Shown here one piece after another: positions 25,128-34,320 of a DNA stretch of 64,000 bases. Within the stretch, counting starts at the first letter, position 1; each line of letters opens with the position of its first letter. Source of the DNA: Colwellia demingiae (GTDB taxonomy: Bacteria; Pseudomonadota; Gammaproteobacteria; Enterobacterales; Alteromonadaceae). Both the position numbers and the translations under genes were made by a program. The DNA lies in the NCBI RefSeq assembly GCF_007954275.1, contig NZ_VOLT01000002.1:496001-560000 (forward strand), in the 5' to 3' direction. Below the pieces are notes generated by a model. It was not told the origin of the DNA, ran no database searches, and worked only from the letters and a program-made list of their open reading frames with translations.

Positions 25128-27248
25128 ATGAAGTTTTCTCCACTCTTTTTAGCCGTAAGTGCGGTTCTTTCTTCAACAGCAGTTCTTGCCGACACAGCCG
25201 ACAGCGCAACTGACAGCTCATCAAATAAACAGGCGATGGAAGTCATTGAAGTAAAAGGTAGTTATTTTCATGGTTATAAAGTTGATGAGGCTAATGGCGC
25301 TATGCGCGGTAATTTTTCCTTATTAGAAACAGCACAATCGGTCACCGTTATTCCTGATACCGTAATAAATGAGCAACTAGCCACTACGTTAGGCGAAGTA
25401 CTTGTTAATGACGCTAGTTTAACCGCTGGTTCAAAACAACGTAACCGTGAAGTATTTAATCTACGTGGCTTTGAATTAAGCTCATCAAATGGCTACTTAC
25501 GTGATGGCCACCAGCATTGGTCTCATTATCAACAACCAATTGAAACACTGGAAAGTATTGAAGTAATCAAAGGTCCTTCAAGCATATTATACGGTCAATC
25601 AGGCCCTGGTGGCTTAGTTAACATGGTGACAAAAAAACCTACCGCTAACAGTATTTTTAACCTAGGTGTCGATTTTGATCAAGAAGGTTCATCTCGCATA
25701 ACGGTAGATGCCGGTGGAGCCATAACAGAAGATGAATCGCTGCGTTATCGCGCTAATTTAGTTAAACAAGATGTGACTTACCAACGTGAATATCAAAACG
25801 GCGAACAAAGAGAACGTGAACGTTTCCTTGGCGCACTTGTGGTTGATTATGATGTGAATGAAGATTTACTCATTAGCTTTCATTACGATAGAACCAATGA
25901 CAAAGCGGGTTTAGATACCGGTGCTTGGCTTGATGATAACGGCGATGTTATTGGTGATGATAAAACTATTCGTGATATGTCATGGGCTTTTACCGACATC
26001 ACAGTAGAAAATTACGGTGTTGATGTTAGTTATATTTTAAGTGATGCATGGCAAGTAAAAGTGGGGTATAACGAGCAATCTTTTGAACGTCAGCGTTTTG
26101 AATCTGCTCCAAAGAAACCGAGCGACTTCGTAGAGGGCGATAGCTATACCTCAAACCCATATGACCGTTATGATGATTGGCAATTTACTACTACGTTTAT
26201 AGATTTTACCGGTGAATTTGAACTGGCAGGTGTAGAGCATAGTTTACTTATTGGTGCTAACTACCTTGACTATTATTATGGCCAACTAAGAACAAAGAAT
26301 AAATCAGATTCGTTTGAATACTCTGCTGGGCAAGTTGAACCATCGCGCCCTGATATCAGTTATGCAACAGATGACAGCCTATATACCAGCGAATATGATT
26401 ATTATGGTATTTACATCCAAGATTTGATCACTATTAATCAAGAGTGGCAAGTTATGATTGGTGGTCGTTACGATAAACAGAGTAAAACGGGTGCTGATAA
26501 TGAGTCGGTATTACCTAAAGCGGGTCTACTATATCACCCGAATGATAGTGCCACCTTCTATGGAAGTTATAGTGAAGGTTTTGAGCCGCAAAGTAGTGAA
26601 ACCATCAATGATAAAGATGATTTCAACCACGGTATGGAGATAGATGCCGAGACTTCGAAGCAATACGAAGTTGGTGTAAAATGGCAGTTATTCGATGATC
26701 GCTTACTGTTAACTTCAGCACTATTCGACATCACTAAATCTGGTGTATTGGTAACTGAAGACTATCAAGGTGTAGATGAGAGTATAACTAAAATTACTAC
26801 GCAAGCAGGTGAACAGCGCCACAAAGGTTTTGAAGTAGCGGCACAAGGCGCAGTAACCGATAAACTATTTGTCATGGCATCTATGATGAACTTGGATGCT
26901 GCCTATGGTGCAGATGGTCAGTTTAATGGGGCAACGCCTGTAGATGCGCCAGAGTGGTCAGCCTCAGTTTGGTCACGTTATGAATTGACTGAAAATTTTG
27001 CTATTAATGCCGGTGCTTTTTATGAAGGCGAACGTTTTGCTAATACCGATAATACAATAGTAAAAGATGCTTATACTCGTGTTGATGTGGGTGCTACTTA
27101 TAAAATAGCCTTACAAAATACTGATATTAACTTACGTTTTAACGTGCAAAATTTATTTGATACCGACTACCTTGCTGGTGGTGGTACATCTAACGTGACC
27201 GTTGGCGATGGTAGAAGCTTCCGTCTTGCTATGCAGGTTGCTTTTTAA
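25128..27248 (+). CDS. TonB-dependent siderophore receptor
   Basis: A 706-residue outer-membrane receptor for a ferric siderophore. Signal peptide MKFSPLFLAVSAVLSSTAVL, cut near LADTAD. TonB-box-like EVIEVKGSY follows at about residue 38. The plug domain (about 60-170) has ETAQSVTVIPDTVI, FNLRGFELSS and ESIEVIKGPSSILYGQSGPG, typical of the ferrichrome/ferric-hydroxamate group. The beta-barrel follows and ends in Phe (FRLAMQVAF), as needed for outer-membrane assembly; FNVQNLFDTDY is the usual penultimate strand motif. A Fur box sits in its promoter, so it is made under iron limitation. The convergent esterase gene may hydrolyse the imported siderophore. Substrate cannot be told from sequence. 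Confidence 0.94.
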   Translation: MKFSPLFLAVSAVLSSTAVLADTADSATDSSSNKQAMEVIEVKGSYFHGYKVDEANGAMRGNFSLLETAQSVTVIPDTVINEQLATTLGEVLVNDASLTAGSKQRNREVFNLRGFELSSSNGYLRDGHQHWSHYQQPIETLESIEVIKGPSSILYGQSGPGGLVNMVTKKPTANSIFNLGVDFDQEGSSRITVDAGGAITEDESLRYRANLVKQDVTYQREYQNGEQRERERFLGALVVDYDVNEDLLISFHYDRTNDKAGLDTGAWLDDNGDVIGDDKTIRDMSWAFTDITVENYGVDVSYILSDAWQVKVGYNEQSFERQRFESAPKKPSDFVEGDSYTSNPYDRYDDWQFTTTFIDFTGEFELAGVEHSLLIGANYLDYYYGQLRTKNKSDSFEYSAGQVEPSRPDISYATDDSLYTSEYDYYGIYIQDLITINQEWQVMIGGRYDKQSKTGADNESVLPKAGLLYHPNDSATFYGSYSEGFEPQSSETINDKDDFNHGMEIDAETSKQYEVGVKWQLFDDRLLLTSALFDITKSGVLVTEDYQGVDESITKITTQAGEQRHKGFEVAAQGAVTDKLFVMASMMNLDAAYGADGQFNGATPVDAPEWSASVWSRYELTENFAINAGAFYEGERFANTDNTIVKDAYTRVDVGATYKIALQNTDINLRFNVQNLFDTDYLAGGGTSNVTVGDGRSFRLAMQVAF

Positions 27249-27286
27249 GAGATAAAAAGTAGTAGTAGTAGCACAAAAGTGACAAC

Positions 27287-27339
27287 AAAAAATCCTAGGA
27301 TTTAAGTAAGTATAAACAGCTTATACCTAGGTTTTTTTT
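27287..27339. terminator. Terminator between the convergent receptor and esterase genes
   Basis: CCTAGG at each end and an inner GTATAA-ACAGC-TTATAC stem give a bulged hairpin with a long A run on the left and eight T on the right, so it can serve both strands. Confidence 0.7.
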
Positions 27340-27381
27340 GCTTTTTTTATTAACGCAACACAGATTTAACACTATCTGTGC

Positions 27382-28644
27382 CTACTTGGTTGCCACTAAT
27401 TTAGCGTTAATAATATTAAACTGCCACTGATTGGCTTTTTGGTTTTCTGCCACCACTAGCGCCTTTTGATAATATTTGTGCGCCATATCCTTATCCCCTA
27501 ATTGCTCATAAGTACTCGCTATCGCTTTTAAGTGGTCAATAGATTGTGAAAACTCTTTTTCTACATCGGTTAAAATCGGCAATGACGCCTTGGGTGAATC
27601 GAAGTGAGCGATATACTTCGCTTGCATAGCGATAAAAGTTTGTTTAGATGCGGGTAGTTTTTTGATTGTCTCTTCAATAAATTGAGGTAATAACGCTATT
27701 TTTTTATTACGATAATGGCGCCTAAATATTTCTTGAACGCTCGTTGATGGCATCGACTGACTAAAACCAAATTCTGTCATTATTGTTTGATAATGTTCTA
27801 CTATCGACTCTGATGTTTTAAATGTAGAGAGTTTATTTTCAACAATATACCAAGGCTTATAGATGGCTTTTAAGCTATCTCGTAAAGCAATAATACCTAC
27901 AGAATTATGATTTTCATCAGGATAATGTTTAAATTGCCAATCGATATTATTGGGTTGAGTTAGATCTAAGGTATTAATAAAATCATATTGCCCCATCCGT
28001 GTTTCATCCGCGAGTGACAAAAATAATGATACTGGTTGGTGTTGCTCTTTTGTTAGTTTTTCTTTTGCTTTAGCAATTATGCCTTGATCAGCCACCCATA
28101 CTGAAGGGCTAATTGCCACGTAGTTATTAAAAGCAGACGGCTTTTCGAGCAACATATTTAACACAAATAAGCCCCCCATTGAATGTCCAACCAACGTCGA
28201 GCTGTCTGCACTACGGTAATTATTATCAATATATGGTTTTACTTCTTCAGTAATAAAACCAATAAATTCGGCAGCCTTCCCCTTACTTGGTTTCGCTTTT
28301 GAATCAAAGGCACTAGGTGTCATATATTCATGGTATTGACTTGTACCTTTATCGGCAATGCCAACTAAAATAACATCAGGAATTAATTGTCCTTTATTAG
28401 CCAATAAATCCAACATGCCTGAAACGCCGTGGAAGTTATAATCTCCATCAATCAAATAGATAACTGGGTAAGTGGCTTGTGTATTCGCGTAATAATTTTC
28501 AGGCAGTAGGACTTGCAGCTCTCGATCGGTTGATAGTACTTTCGAGTCAATAGAAACCCGATCACCCAAACCAAATGATGCCGCTTTCCCTACAGCGGAG
28601 TAAGCGAATAAACACAACATAAATACTATAATGTTTTTTTTCAT
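27382..28644 (-). CDS. Exported alpha/beta-hydrolase of the esterase D / siderophore esterase type
   Basis: A 420-residue protein with a signal peptide (MKKNIIVFMLCLFAYSAVGK). Residues about 25-270 match the putative esterase family (PF00756): YPVIYLIDGDYNFHG, VGHSMGGLFVL with the nucleophile Ser, SLADETR with the likely acid and YPDENHNSVG with the catalytic His. The last 140 residues are alpha-helical and resemble TPR-like repeats (STYEQLGDKDMAHKYYQKAL). Periplasmic enzymes of this family include siderophore esterases (IroE-type). Being convergent with a Fur-regulated receptor makes that plausible, but many relatives have unknown substrates. No Fur box was seen at its own promoter. Confidence 0.85.
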   Translation of the reverse strand: MKKNIIVFMLCLFAYSAVGKAASFGLGDRVSIDSKVLSTDRELQVLLPENYYANTQATYPVIYLIDGDYNFHGVSGMLDLLANKGQLIPDVILVGIADKGTSQYHEYMTPSAFDSKAKPSKGKAAEFIGFITEEVKPYIDNNYRSADSSTLVGHSMGGLFVLNMLLEKPSAFNNYVAISPSVWVADQGIIAKAKEKLTKEQHQPVSLFLSLADETRMGQYDFINTLDLTQPNNIDWQFKHYPDENHNSVGIIALRDSLKAIYKPWYIVENKLSTFKTSESIVEHYQTIMTEFGFSQSMPSTSVQEIFRRHYRNKKIALLPQFIEETIKKLPASKQTFIAMQAKYIAHFDSPKASLPILTDVEKEFSQSIDHLKAIASTYEQLGDKDMAHKYYQKALVVAENQKANQWQFNIINAKLVATK

Positions 28645-29002
28645 AACACGTCCTTTGAATACCTTAATATTTACCTTAATAAATACTTTAATTAAGTTGA
28701 CTTCTCACCTAGATTAACACGCATATTACTAATAAAAACACTTTGTCGATTCCGTTATTACTCAGTAACTTAAAACTGTAAACGACTGCTGACAGTTATA
28801 GTTAAACCATCATAAAGTTGAGCGCTTGCAACACTAAAGTCTAATAGCTGAACCATTGTTTTTAGTGCTGTAATGTTAAACTAGTCGGCGAGTTGCTACC
28901 AAAATTTCAAGGGATTATTATTAGATATAGTTAAACCGCCTCTGGAAATTATTTCCCCCTATTTTACAGTGTTTTATGCACTAAACTGTTAATGAGAATC
29001 CC
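28645..29002. other. Divergent intergenic region, esterase / chemoreceptor
   Basis: These 358 bp are AT-rich and hold no gene I can support. The only notable sequence is ACTAAAGTCTA at 28833-28843, a half of the TAGACT..AGTCTA motif also seen before the symporter and porin genes. Confidence 0.5.
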
Positions 29003-30586
29003 ATGAATAAGAAGTTACTCTCTACTGTCTTTTTACTATCAACATTACTCACTTTGCTGGCTTACTTGAGCCATACCTATTTAGTTTCAGCACAACTTTA
29101 TAGCCTTTGTTTGTTCACTCTTAGCGCTTGTACCCTCTTGTTTTTATCCAACATAATACACAAACAAACCCTGCAAGATGCTGCTCTAATAGCTGAGCAT
29201 GAGCAAATTCATAGCAATGATGAACTTGGCGTCATTGGAGGCGAAATCAGTAGTAAAGCAAGCGAACTTGCGATTAACTCAGCCGAAATAAGCTATTTTT
29301 TAGCGCAACTTAGTGGCGCAATTGAACAATCGAGTGAAGATGTTGACCGGTTAGCAACAGCAGCCGAAGAAATGTCTGCTAACTCCAAACAAATTAACGA
29401 CAATGCAGTACTTGCTTCTCAGCAAGCGAGTCATGCTATGTCATCTAGTAACGCAAGCTCAGCACAACTAAGTAACAATATTAATATCGTTAATCAGCTA
29501 AATGTGTCGGTAAATAGTGCAGCAGAAAAAATACGTTCTCTTGAAAAGAAAGCCCTAGCAATTCAAAGTATTACTGATGTAATTGATGGGATTTCTGCAC
29601 AAACTAACCTATTAGCATTAAATGCCGCAATAGAAGCGGCACGTGCTGGAGAGCAAGGTCGTGGTTTTGCCGTCGTTGCTGATGAGGTTAGGGCTTTAGC
29701 AGGAAAAACAGCTGATGCAACGGCTCAAATTGGTGAGATGCTCAAGCAAACGAGTGATGAAACCAGTGCAACCACCCTGGCTATGTCACAGATTGTTGAA
29801 CAAACCAATAGTGTCGTTTCCACCATGACGGAATTATCACACGGCTTTGCTGAAATAGATCAGTTATTGACAGACTCTTCTGCAGCAAGCGATCAAATAA
29901 GTCATGCGTTAACAGAGCAAGATTTTGCAGCAGAAGAAATCTCATCTTCTGTAGTACTTTTACATGATTTTTTATTGGATAAAAGTAGCGAAACTCAGAA
30001 CGCGTCAATTCAGGCACAAACGCTGTCCAATAGTTCAGAATCAATTTTCGTCCACATTTCCTCTTTTGAAAGTAACTCTCTCATTGCTAATATGTGTCAA
30101 CAAGCGCAGCTTTCCGCCAGTCAAGTAGGTCAATTATTTGAGCAAAGTATTGAAAAAAACCTTATTACTCAGCAACAACTATTTAACTTTAACTATCAAC
30201 AACTAGGCAGCTGTGAGCCGAAGAAATACAGTACCTCTTTTGATAAATTTACCGACCAGCATTTACCTAAAATTCAAGAACCCTTGTTAGTGCAGTTTCC
30301 TGAGATGATTTACGCTGGTGCTGTAGATATCAACAGCTATTTCCCTACCCATAATAGATGTTTCTCTAAGCCGCTAACGGGCAATGCAGCAACAGATATT
30401 ATCAATAACCGTACTAAACGACTCTTTGATGACCCTACAGGCATTCGTTGTGGCAAGCACACTGATAAGTTTTTACTGCAAACATACAAGCGTGACACCG
30501 GTGAAATTATGCATGATGTTTCAGCGCCAATATTTGTTCAAGGTAAACATTGGGGTGGTTTTAGAATTGGTTTTAAAGCCAAATAA
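29003..30586 (+). CDS. Methyl-accepting chemotaxis protein with C-terminal sensor-like domain
   Basis: A 527-residue chemoreceptor with an unusual plan. Two hydrophobic helices at the very N-terminus (residues about 5-22 and 30-50) are separated by only a few residues, so there is almost no periplasmic domain and no evident HAMP. The signalling hairpin is standard: [20 protein letters not shown], then [16 protein letters not shown]. After it come about 150 residues forming a separate C-terminal domain (about 375-527) with [54 protein letters not shown] and [10 protein letters not shown]. This looks like a Cache/PAS-like sensor placed in the cytoplasm and found at the C-terminus of other proteobacterial receptors. 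The ligand is unknown. It would signal through CheA/CheW encoded elsewhere. Confidence 0.88.
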   Translation: MNKKLLSTVFLLSTLLTLLAYLSHTYLVSAQLYSLCLFTLSACTLLFLSNIIHKQTLQDAALIAEHEQIHSNDELGVIGGEISSKASELAINSAEISYFLAQLSGAIEQSSEDVDRLATAAEEMSANSKQINDNAVLASQQASHAMSSSNASSAQLSNNINIVNQLNVSVNSAAEKIRSLEKKALAIQSITDVIDGISAQTNLLALNAAIEAARAGEQGRGFAVVADEVRALAGKTADATAQIGEMLKQTSDETSATTLAMSQIVEQTNSVVSTMTELSHGFAEIDQLLTDSSAASDQISHALTEQDFAAEEISSSVVLLHDFLLDKSSETQNASIQAQTLSNSSESIFVHISSFESNSLIANMCQQAQLSASQVGQLFEQSIEKNLITQQQLFNFNYQQLGSCEPKKYSTSFDKFTDQHLPKIQEPLLVQFPEMIYAGAVDINSYFPTHNRCFSKPLTGNAATDIINNRTKRLFDDPTGIRCGKHTDKFLLQTYKRDTGEIMHDVSAPIFVQGKHWGGFRIGFKAK

Positions 30587-30618
30587 GTATCGAAACATCT
30601 AAAAATGTACTTGAAATC

Positions 30619-30663
30619 GACTAAAGTCTACCCCCTTTTTTTAGCAATGTAGACTTAGGTCTA
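30619..30663. promoter_or_regulatory. Two palindromes upstream of the porin gene
   Basis: GACTAAAGTC (30619-30628, followed by TA) and TAGAC-TTAG-GTCTA (30650-30663) are inverted repeats of the same TAGACT half-site, 31 bp apart, about 150-190 bp before the porin start. The motif recurs upstream of the symporter. A LuxR-type response regulator is a reasonable guess for the binder. Confidence 0.5.
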
Positions 30664-30810
30664 ATTCCTTTTGTTCACTTTACACACTAACTTATTATTC
30701 GATAACAAAAAGTAACAACCAAGCAAACTAAAAAGAAAATAATAAGAGGCACTTAAGACCTCATAATAATAAGTCACACTAAAAACAAATAAAACAAAAT
30801 GGGAAATACA

Positions 30811-31869
30811 ATGTTTAATAATTCATTATTTAAATTAAAAAAAGTAGTACTCGCAACCAGTTTATTAGCTGTTACTGGTGCCGCAAATGCTGGCTACACT
30901 GTTAAATTAGATGACGGTGATACTATAACTTTTGGTGGTTACATCAAAGCAGACGTTCGTTCAATCAGTGGTGATGTTAGTTCACCTGTAACCAATGATG
31001 ATTACTGGATTGGTCACGCCGCAGTAGTTGATGATATATCCACAACTAAATTTTCAGCCAATGAAACTCGCTTCAATACTAAGTATGTTCATGGCGATGT
31101 GACCGGCTTTATTGAATTAGATTTTTACGGCGGCGGCGGCAACCAAATCGTATCTAATTCATCACATCCAAGATTACGCCACGCTTTTATCAAATATAAA
31201 AATATTTTAGTTGGCCAAACTTGGACAACCTTTATGAATACTAGCGCGCTTGCAGAAGCGGCTAACTTTGGTGGTGCTTTAAATGCGTCTGCGTTTATTA
31301 GACAAGGACAAGTTCGTTATACCATGGGTGGTTTACAACTTTCTTTAGAAAATCCACATTCAGATAAAGGTGACAGCAGTCAAGATTCCATTCCTGATTT
31401 TATTGCCAAATATACCTTCAAAGGCGACTGGGGTAATGTTTCAGTATCCGGTTTAGCCCGTCAGTTAAATACTGTTGGTGGAAATTCGGAAACAGCGATT
31501 GGTGGTGGTATTGCTGGTCGTATTAAAACTTTCGGTAAAGATGATTTCCGCTTTCAAGTGCACGGTGGCGAAACTGGTCGTTACGTGGGTGTAGTTGCAG
31601 CGAGAGACTTAGTGGGTGAAGAAGTTGAAGAAACCACCTCGTACATGGTGGCTTACCGTCACTTTTGGACCGAAGAAATGCGCTCAACCGTATTTTACGG
31701 CAGCACAGATGCTGACGTAGCCAATACAAAGCGTAATCATGTTGCTGTTAACTTATTTAAAAACTTTACCAAGCAACTTTCTTTTGGTGTTGAAGTAGGT
31801 AATTTTGAAATGAATGAAGTAAGTAAAGACTCGAACTACTTACAATTCTCAGCAAAATACGTTTTATAG
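30811..31869 (+). CDS. DcaP-like outer-membrane porin
   Basis: A porin of about 352 residues. Signal peptide MFNNSLFKLKKVVLATSLLA, cut after GAANA. The mature part begins GYTVKLDDGDTITFGGYIKA, followed by FSANETRFNTKY and LRHAFIKYKNILVGQTWTTF, patterns of the DcaP family of trimeric outer-membrane channels. It ends in alternating residues with a terminal LQFSAKYVL rather than Phe. An ATG four codons earlier (30799) lacks a ribosome site; GGGA 6 nt before 30811 supports the later start. DcaP proteins take up organic acids such as phthalates and succinate or small peptides. The shared motif with the acetate-type symporter hints at joint control of organic-acid uptake, an inference. A strong terminator follows. 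Confidence 0.85.
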   Translation: MFNNSLFKLKKVVLATSLLAVTGAANAGYTVKLDDGDTITFGGYIKADVRSISGDVSSPVTNDDYWIGHAAVVDDISTTKFSANETRFNTKYVHGDVTGFIELDFYGGGGNQIVSNSSHPRLRHAFIKYKNILVGQTWTTFMNTSALAEAANFGGALNASAFIRQGQVRYTMGGLQLSLENPHSDKGDSSQDSIPDFIAKYTFKGDWGNVSVSGLARQLNTVGGNSETAIGGGIAGRIKTFGKDDFRFQVHGGETGRYVGVVAARDLVGEEVEETTSYMVAYRHFWTEEMRSTVFYGSTDADVANTKRNHVAVNLFKNFTKQLSFGVEVGNFEMNEVSKDSNYLQFSAKYVL

Positions 31870-31941
31870 TTCCACACGCGACTAAAGCATAAATTTAGTC
31901 CCACAACTTGCGTTAGTTAACCTCTGTTGGGGTTATTTTAT

Positions 31942-31967
31942 AGGGAAGCATATGCTTCCCTTTTTTT
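31942..31967 (+). terminator. Intrinsic terminator of the porin gene
   Basis: AGGGAAGCAT and ATGCTTCCCT form a perfect 20-bp palindrome followed by seven T. The actual loop must open at the centre. Confidence 0.9.
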
Positions 31968-32390
31968 ATGCTTATATTATCGATCAAAATGCATTCTTCA
32001 GGCGCTTAAGGTGCCTTATAAAAAAGTTAAATGCGGTTTTCTCACGATACTGATTTTACTGCTGCTAACCTACCAGAGATTAAAGTAAAACAATCTCCCC
32101 TATTTTTCGATCTAAACAAAAAATAGCATTTCCTGTCATTTAACTCCTTAATTTCCCGCTGTCTATTTACCGTATTTTACTCTTTTTATCTTTCTAAAAT
32201 ATAACCTAGGCCAATGGCAGCATAGTGTAAAATATTTGATCAAAAGTGATTGATTAGTTTTTAATTTTCAACTAAATACTTTTATTTAGCTTATTCGTGA
32301 TTATCGTAAAAATTGAGCTAAACTAACATTGTACTAGATTGAACTAGACTAAACTAATTAATACAGTTTACTAATTTAAAAGGGAATTTT
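31968..32390. other. Intergenic region before the second chemoreceptor gene
   Basis: About 420 bp without a supportable gene. A small hairpin AGGCGC-TTAAG-GTGCCT lies near 32000. Just before the gene are short direct repeats of CTAAACTAA and ACTAGA (about 32320-32360), which may be operator half-sites. Nothing else stands out. Confidence 0.5.
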
Positions 32391-34028
32391 ATGGATTTTT
32401 TACGGAAATTTACCATACAGAAAAGGTTATCCATTCTGGTGGTATTAATTATTATTGGTCTTTCAGTACTCGATGTTATGAGTTTGTCAGAAGAATACAA
32501 ATCGTTGATGGAGCAAAAAAAACATACAACCAAAGAGCTAGTTGATAGTGCTTACGGCATTATTGAACACCACTATGCTTTACAACAAAAAGGTGAGATC
32601 AATGAAAGCGAAGCAAAAAAACAAGCGTTGAGTATCCTTGCCAGTATACGCTACGACACAAATAACTATTTTTGGGTGAATGACTTTACGCCCAACATGA
32701 TAATGCATCCTGTCAAACCAGCGCTTAACGGTAAAAATGTAGCGGGCATTAAAGACGCCGATGGTAAGCCTTTATTTATCGATATGGTTAAGGCTGTCGA
32801 AGCTAAAGGTGATGGCTTCGTTTATTACAAATGGGCTAAGCCTGGTTTTGATGGTCCTGTTGATAAAATTGGCTTTGTTAAAGGCTTTACCCCATGGCAG
32901 TGGATTATTGGCTCAGGTACCTACCTCGATGATATTGCAGCTACTTTTGCTAAACAACGCAATATGCTCATTATTGATAGCCTCATTATCGCTTTGATTA
33001 TCATTATTTTAAGTTACGTTATCGGAAAAAGTATCCTATTACCCACTAAGTCAGCTGCAGAGTTAATGAAAAATATTGCCGAAGGTGATGGTGATCTTAC
33101 TAATTCTTTAGATGACACCGGTCACGATGAGATTTCTCGATTATCTAACTATTTTAATAACTTTACTGGCAAAATGCGTCAATCTTTACAAGATGTATCT
33201 AACAATACCGCACAAGTTTTAGACCATGCACAGGCCGTTTCTGGCGCCAGTGATAGTGCCCAAGTTCTTATCCAAAACCAAAATGACATTACCACTCAAG
33301 TAGCGACTGCGATGGAAGAAATGACTTCTCAAATAAAGGAAGTAAGTGACAATGCCAGCTCCGCGGAACAAGCAGCAAATGATGCGAGAAATAATACCAC
33401 TGAGGGTAAAAAAATTATCTCGGGTACCATTACACAAATGCAGTCGCTGTCGACTAATATTGATGAAGTAAGCCATGTGGTCGCCAGTCTTGCATCTGAG
33501 AGTAATAATATTGGCTCAGTTCTGGATGTGATTCGAGGCATAGCAGAGCAAACTAATTTGTTGGCACTTAATGCTGCTATAGAAGCTGCGCGCGCTGGTG
33601 AGCAAGGTCGTGGTTTTGCGGTAGTCGCTGATGAAGTGCGCACTTTAGCTAATCGTACAGAACAAAGTACTAATGAAATTCAACAAATGATACAAAGACT
33701 ACAAACTGGTGCACAAGAAGCTGTTTCTGCAGTGAAAGAGAGCCAAGATATCTCATTACAAACGGTTGCTCAAACGGCCAAAGCTGATGATTCTCTCTCT
33801 GAAATAGACCGCTTAATGCAAGTTATTTCAGATATGAACACTCAAATTGCTCGAGCTACCGAGCAACAAAGCCAAGCCGCTGATGAGGTTAATTTACGTA
33901 TTAATGATTTAGCAAGTATGACTGATGAGTCTTTGGCAACAACACAACAACTCAGTGAAACTAGCCAACAATTGAAAGTAAGCAGTAATAATATGTCTGA
34001 GGTAGTCGGTCGCTTTAAAATAGCGTAA
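32391..34028 (+). CDS. Methyl-accepting chemotaxis protein with periplasmic sCache_2 domain
   Basis: A 545-residue inner-membrane chemoreceptor of conventional layout. First membrane helix at about 13-32 ([20 protein letters not shown]), periplasmic single-Cache_2 domain at about 35-185 ([45 protein letters not shown]), second helix at about 195-212 ([18 protein letters not shown]), HAMP region to about 265, then methylation helices and the signalling tip [20 protein letters not shown]. sCache_2 receptors often sense short organic acids and similar small molecules. AAGGGAA precedes the ATG. It lacks a C-terminal CheR-binding pentapeptide, as most non-enteric receptors do. Confidence 0.93.
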   Translation: MDFLRKFTIQKRLSILVVLIIIGLSVLDVMSLSEEYKSLMEQKKHTTKELVDSAYGIIEHHYALQQKGEINESEAKKQALSILASIRYDTNNYFWVNDFTPNMIMHPVKPALNGKNVAGIKDADGKPLFIDMVKAVEAKGDGFVYYKWAKPGFDGPVDKIGFVKGFTPWQWIIGSGTYLDDIAATFAKQRNMLIIDSLIIALIIIILSYVIGKSILLPTKSAAELMKNIAEGDGDLTNSLDDTGHDEISRLSNYFNNFTGKMRQSLQDVSNNTAQVLDHAQAVSGASDSAQVLIQNQNDITTQVATAMEEMTSQIKEVSDNASSAEQAANDARNNTTEGKKIISGTITQMQSLSTNIDEVSHVVASLASESNNIGSVLDVIRGIAEQTNLLALNAAIEAARAGEQGRGFAVVADEVRTLANRTEQSTNEIQQMIQRLQTGAQEAVSAVKESQDISLQTVAQTAKADDSLSEIDRLMQVISDMNTQIARATEQQSQAADEVNLRINDLASMTDESLATTQQLSETSQQLKVSSNNMSEVVGRFKIA

Positions 34029-34062
34029 CAAAGAACAATCAATAGGAATAACTTACAGGCAT

Positions 34063-34250
34063 AAAAAAACCAGTGACACTTACCATCAAGAAAGTGTTAC
34101 TGGCTAAACCATCAAAAAATTTTAAAGTCGAATGAAAACTGTAGAACCTCAAAGTGGCACTTAGTGGTTATGCGTCCTGGAACATAACCACTAAGTTCCC
34201 TGCTTTGCTGTTACCTATTTAGTGAGAGAGCATTCACTGCCTAAGCAACG
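34063..34250 (-). ncRNA. Candidate Fur-regulated small RNA
   Basis: A minus-strand transcript of about 185 nt is predicted from a sigma-70 promoter with an overlapping Fur box (34256-34285). It contains a small hairpin near its 5' end (AGTGA..TCACT with loop ATGCTCTC), a perfect 14-bp stem ACTTAGTGGTTATG / CATAACCACTAAGT (34159-34196, 10-nt loop) and a final 12-bp stem CCAGTAACACTT / AAGTGTCACTGG with seven U (34063-34103). No reading frame with a ribosome site was found. The layout matches iron-starvation RNAs such as RyhB or PrrF, though I do not see the enterobacterial RyhB core. The final hairpin could also terminate tex transcription. The start point is inferred from promoter spacing. 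Confidence 0.6.
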
Positions 34251-34255
34251 AAACA

Positions 34256-34285
34256 AATGATAATCATTCTCATTACTATAGTCAA
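34256..34285 (-). promoter_or_regulatory. Fur-box promoter of the candidate small RNA
   Basis: On the minus strand TTGACT (34285-34280), a 17-bp spacer and TATCAT (34262-34257) form a near-consensus promoter. The plus strand reads TGATAAT-C-ATTCTCA across the spacer and -10 (34258-34272), one mismatch from the 7-1-7 Fur consensus. It lies 36 bp past the tex stop, between two convergent genes, so it serves no visible protein gene. Confidence 0.8.
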
Positions 34286-34320
34286 CATTATTTTCACAAT
34301 TAATTTCTAATAGTCGTTTT

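Noticed and set aside
34063..34250. Direct identification of the small RNA as RyhB
   Set aside because: The enterobacterial RyhB core sequence as I know it is not visible; only promoter logic and overall form agree.
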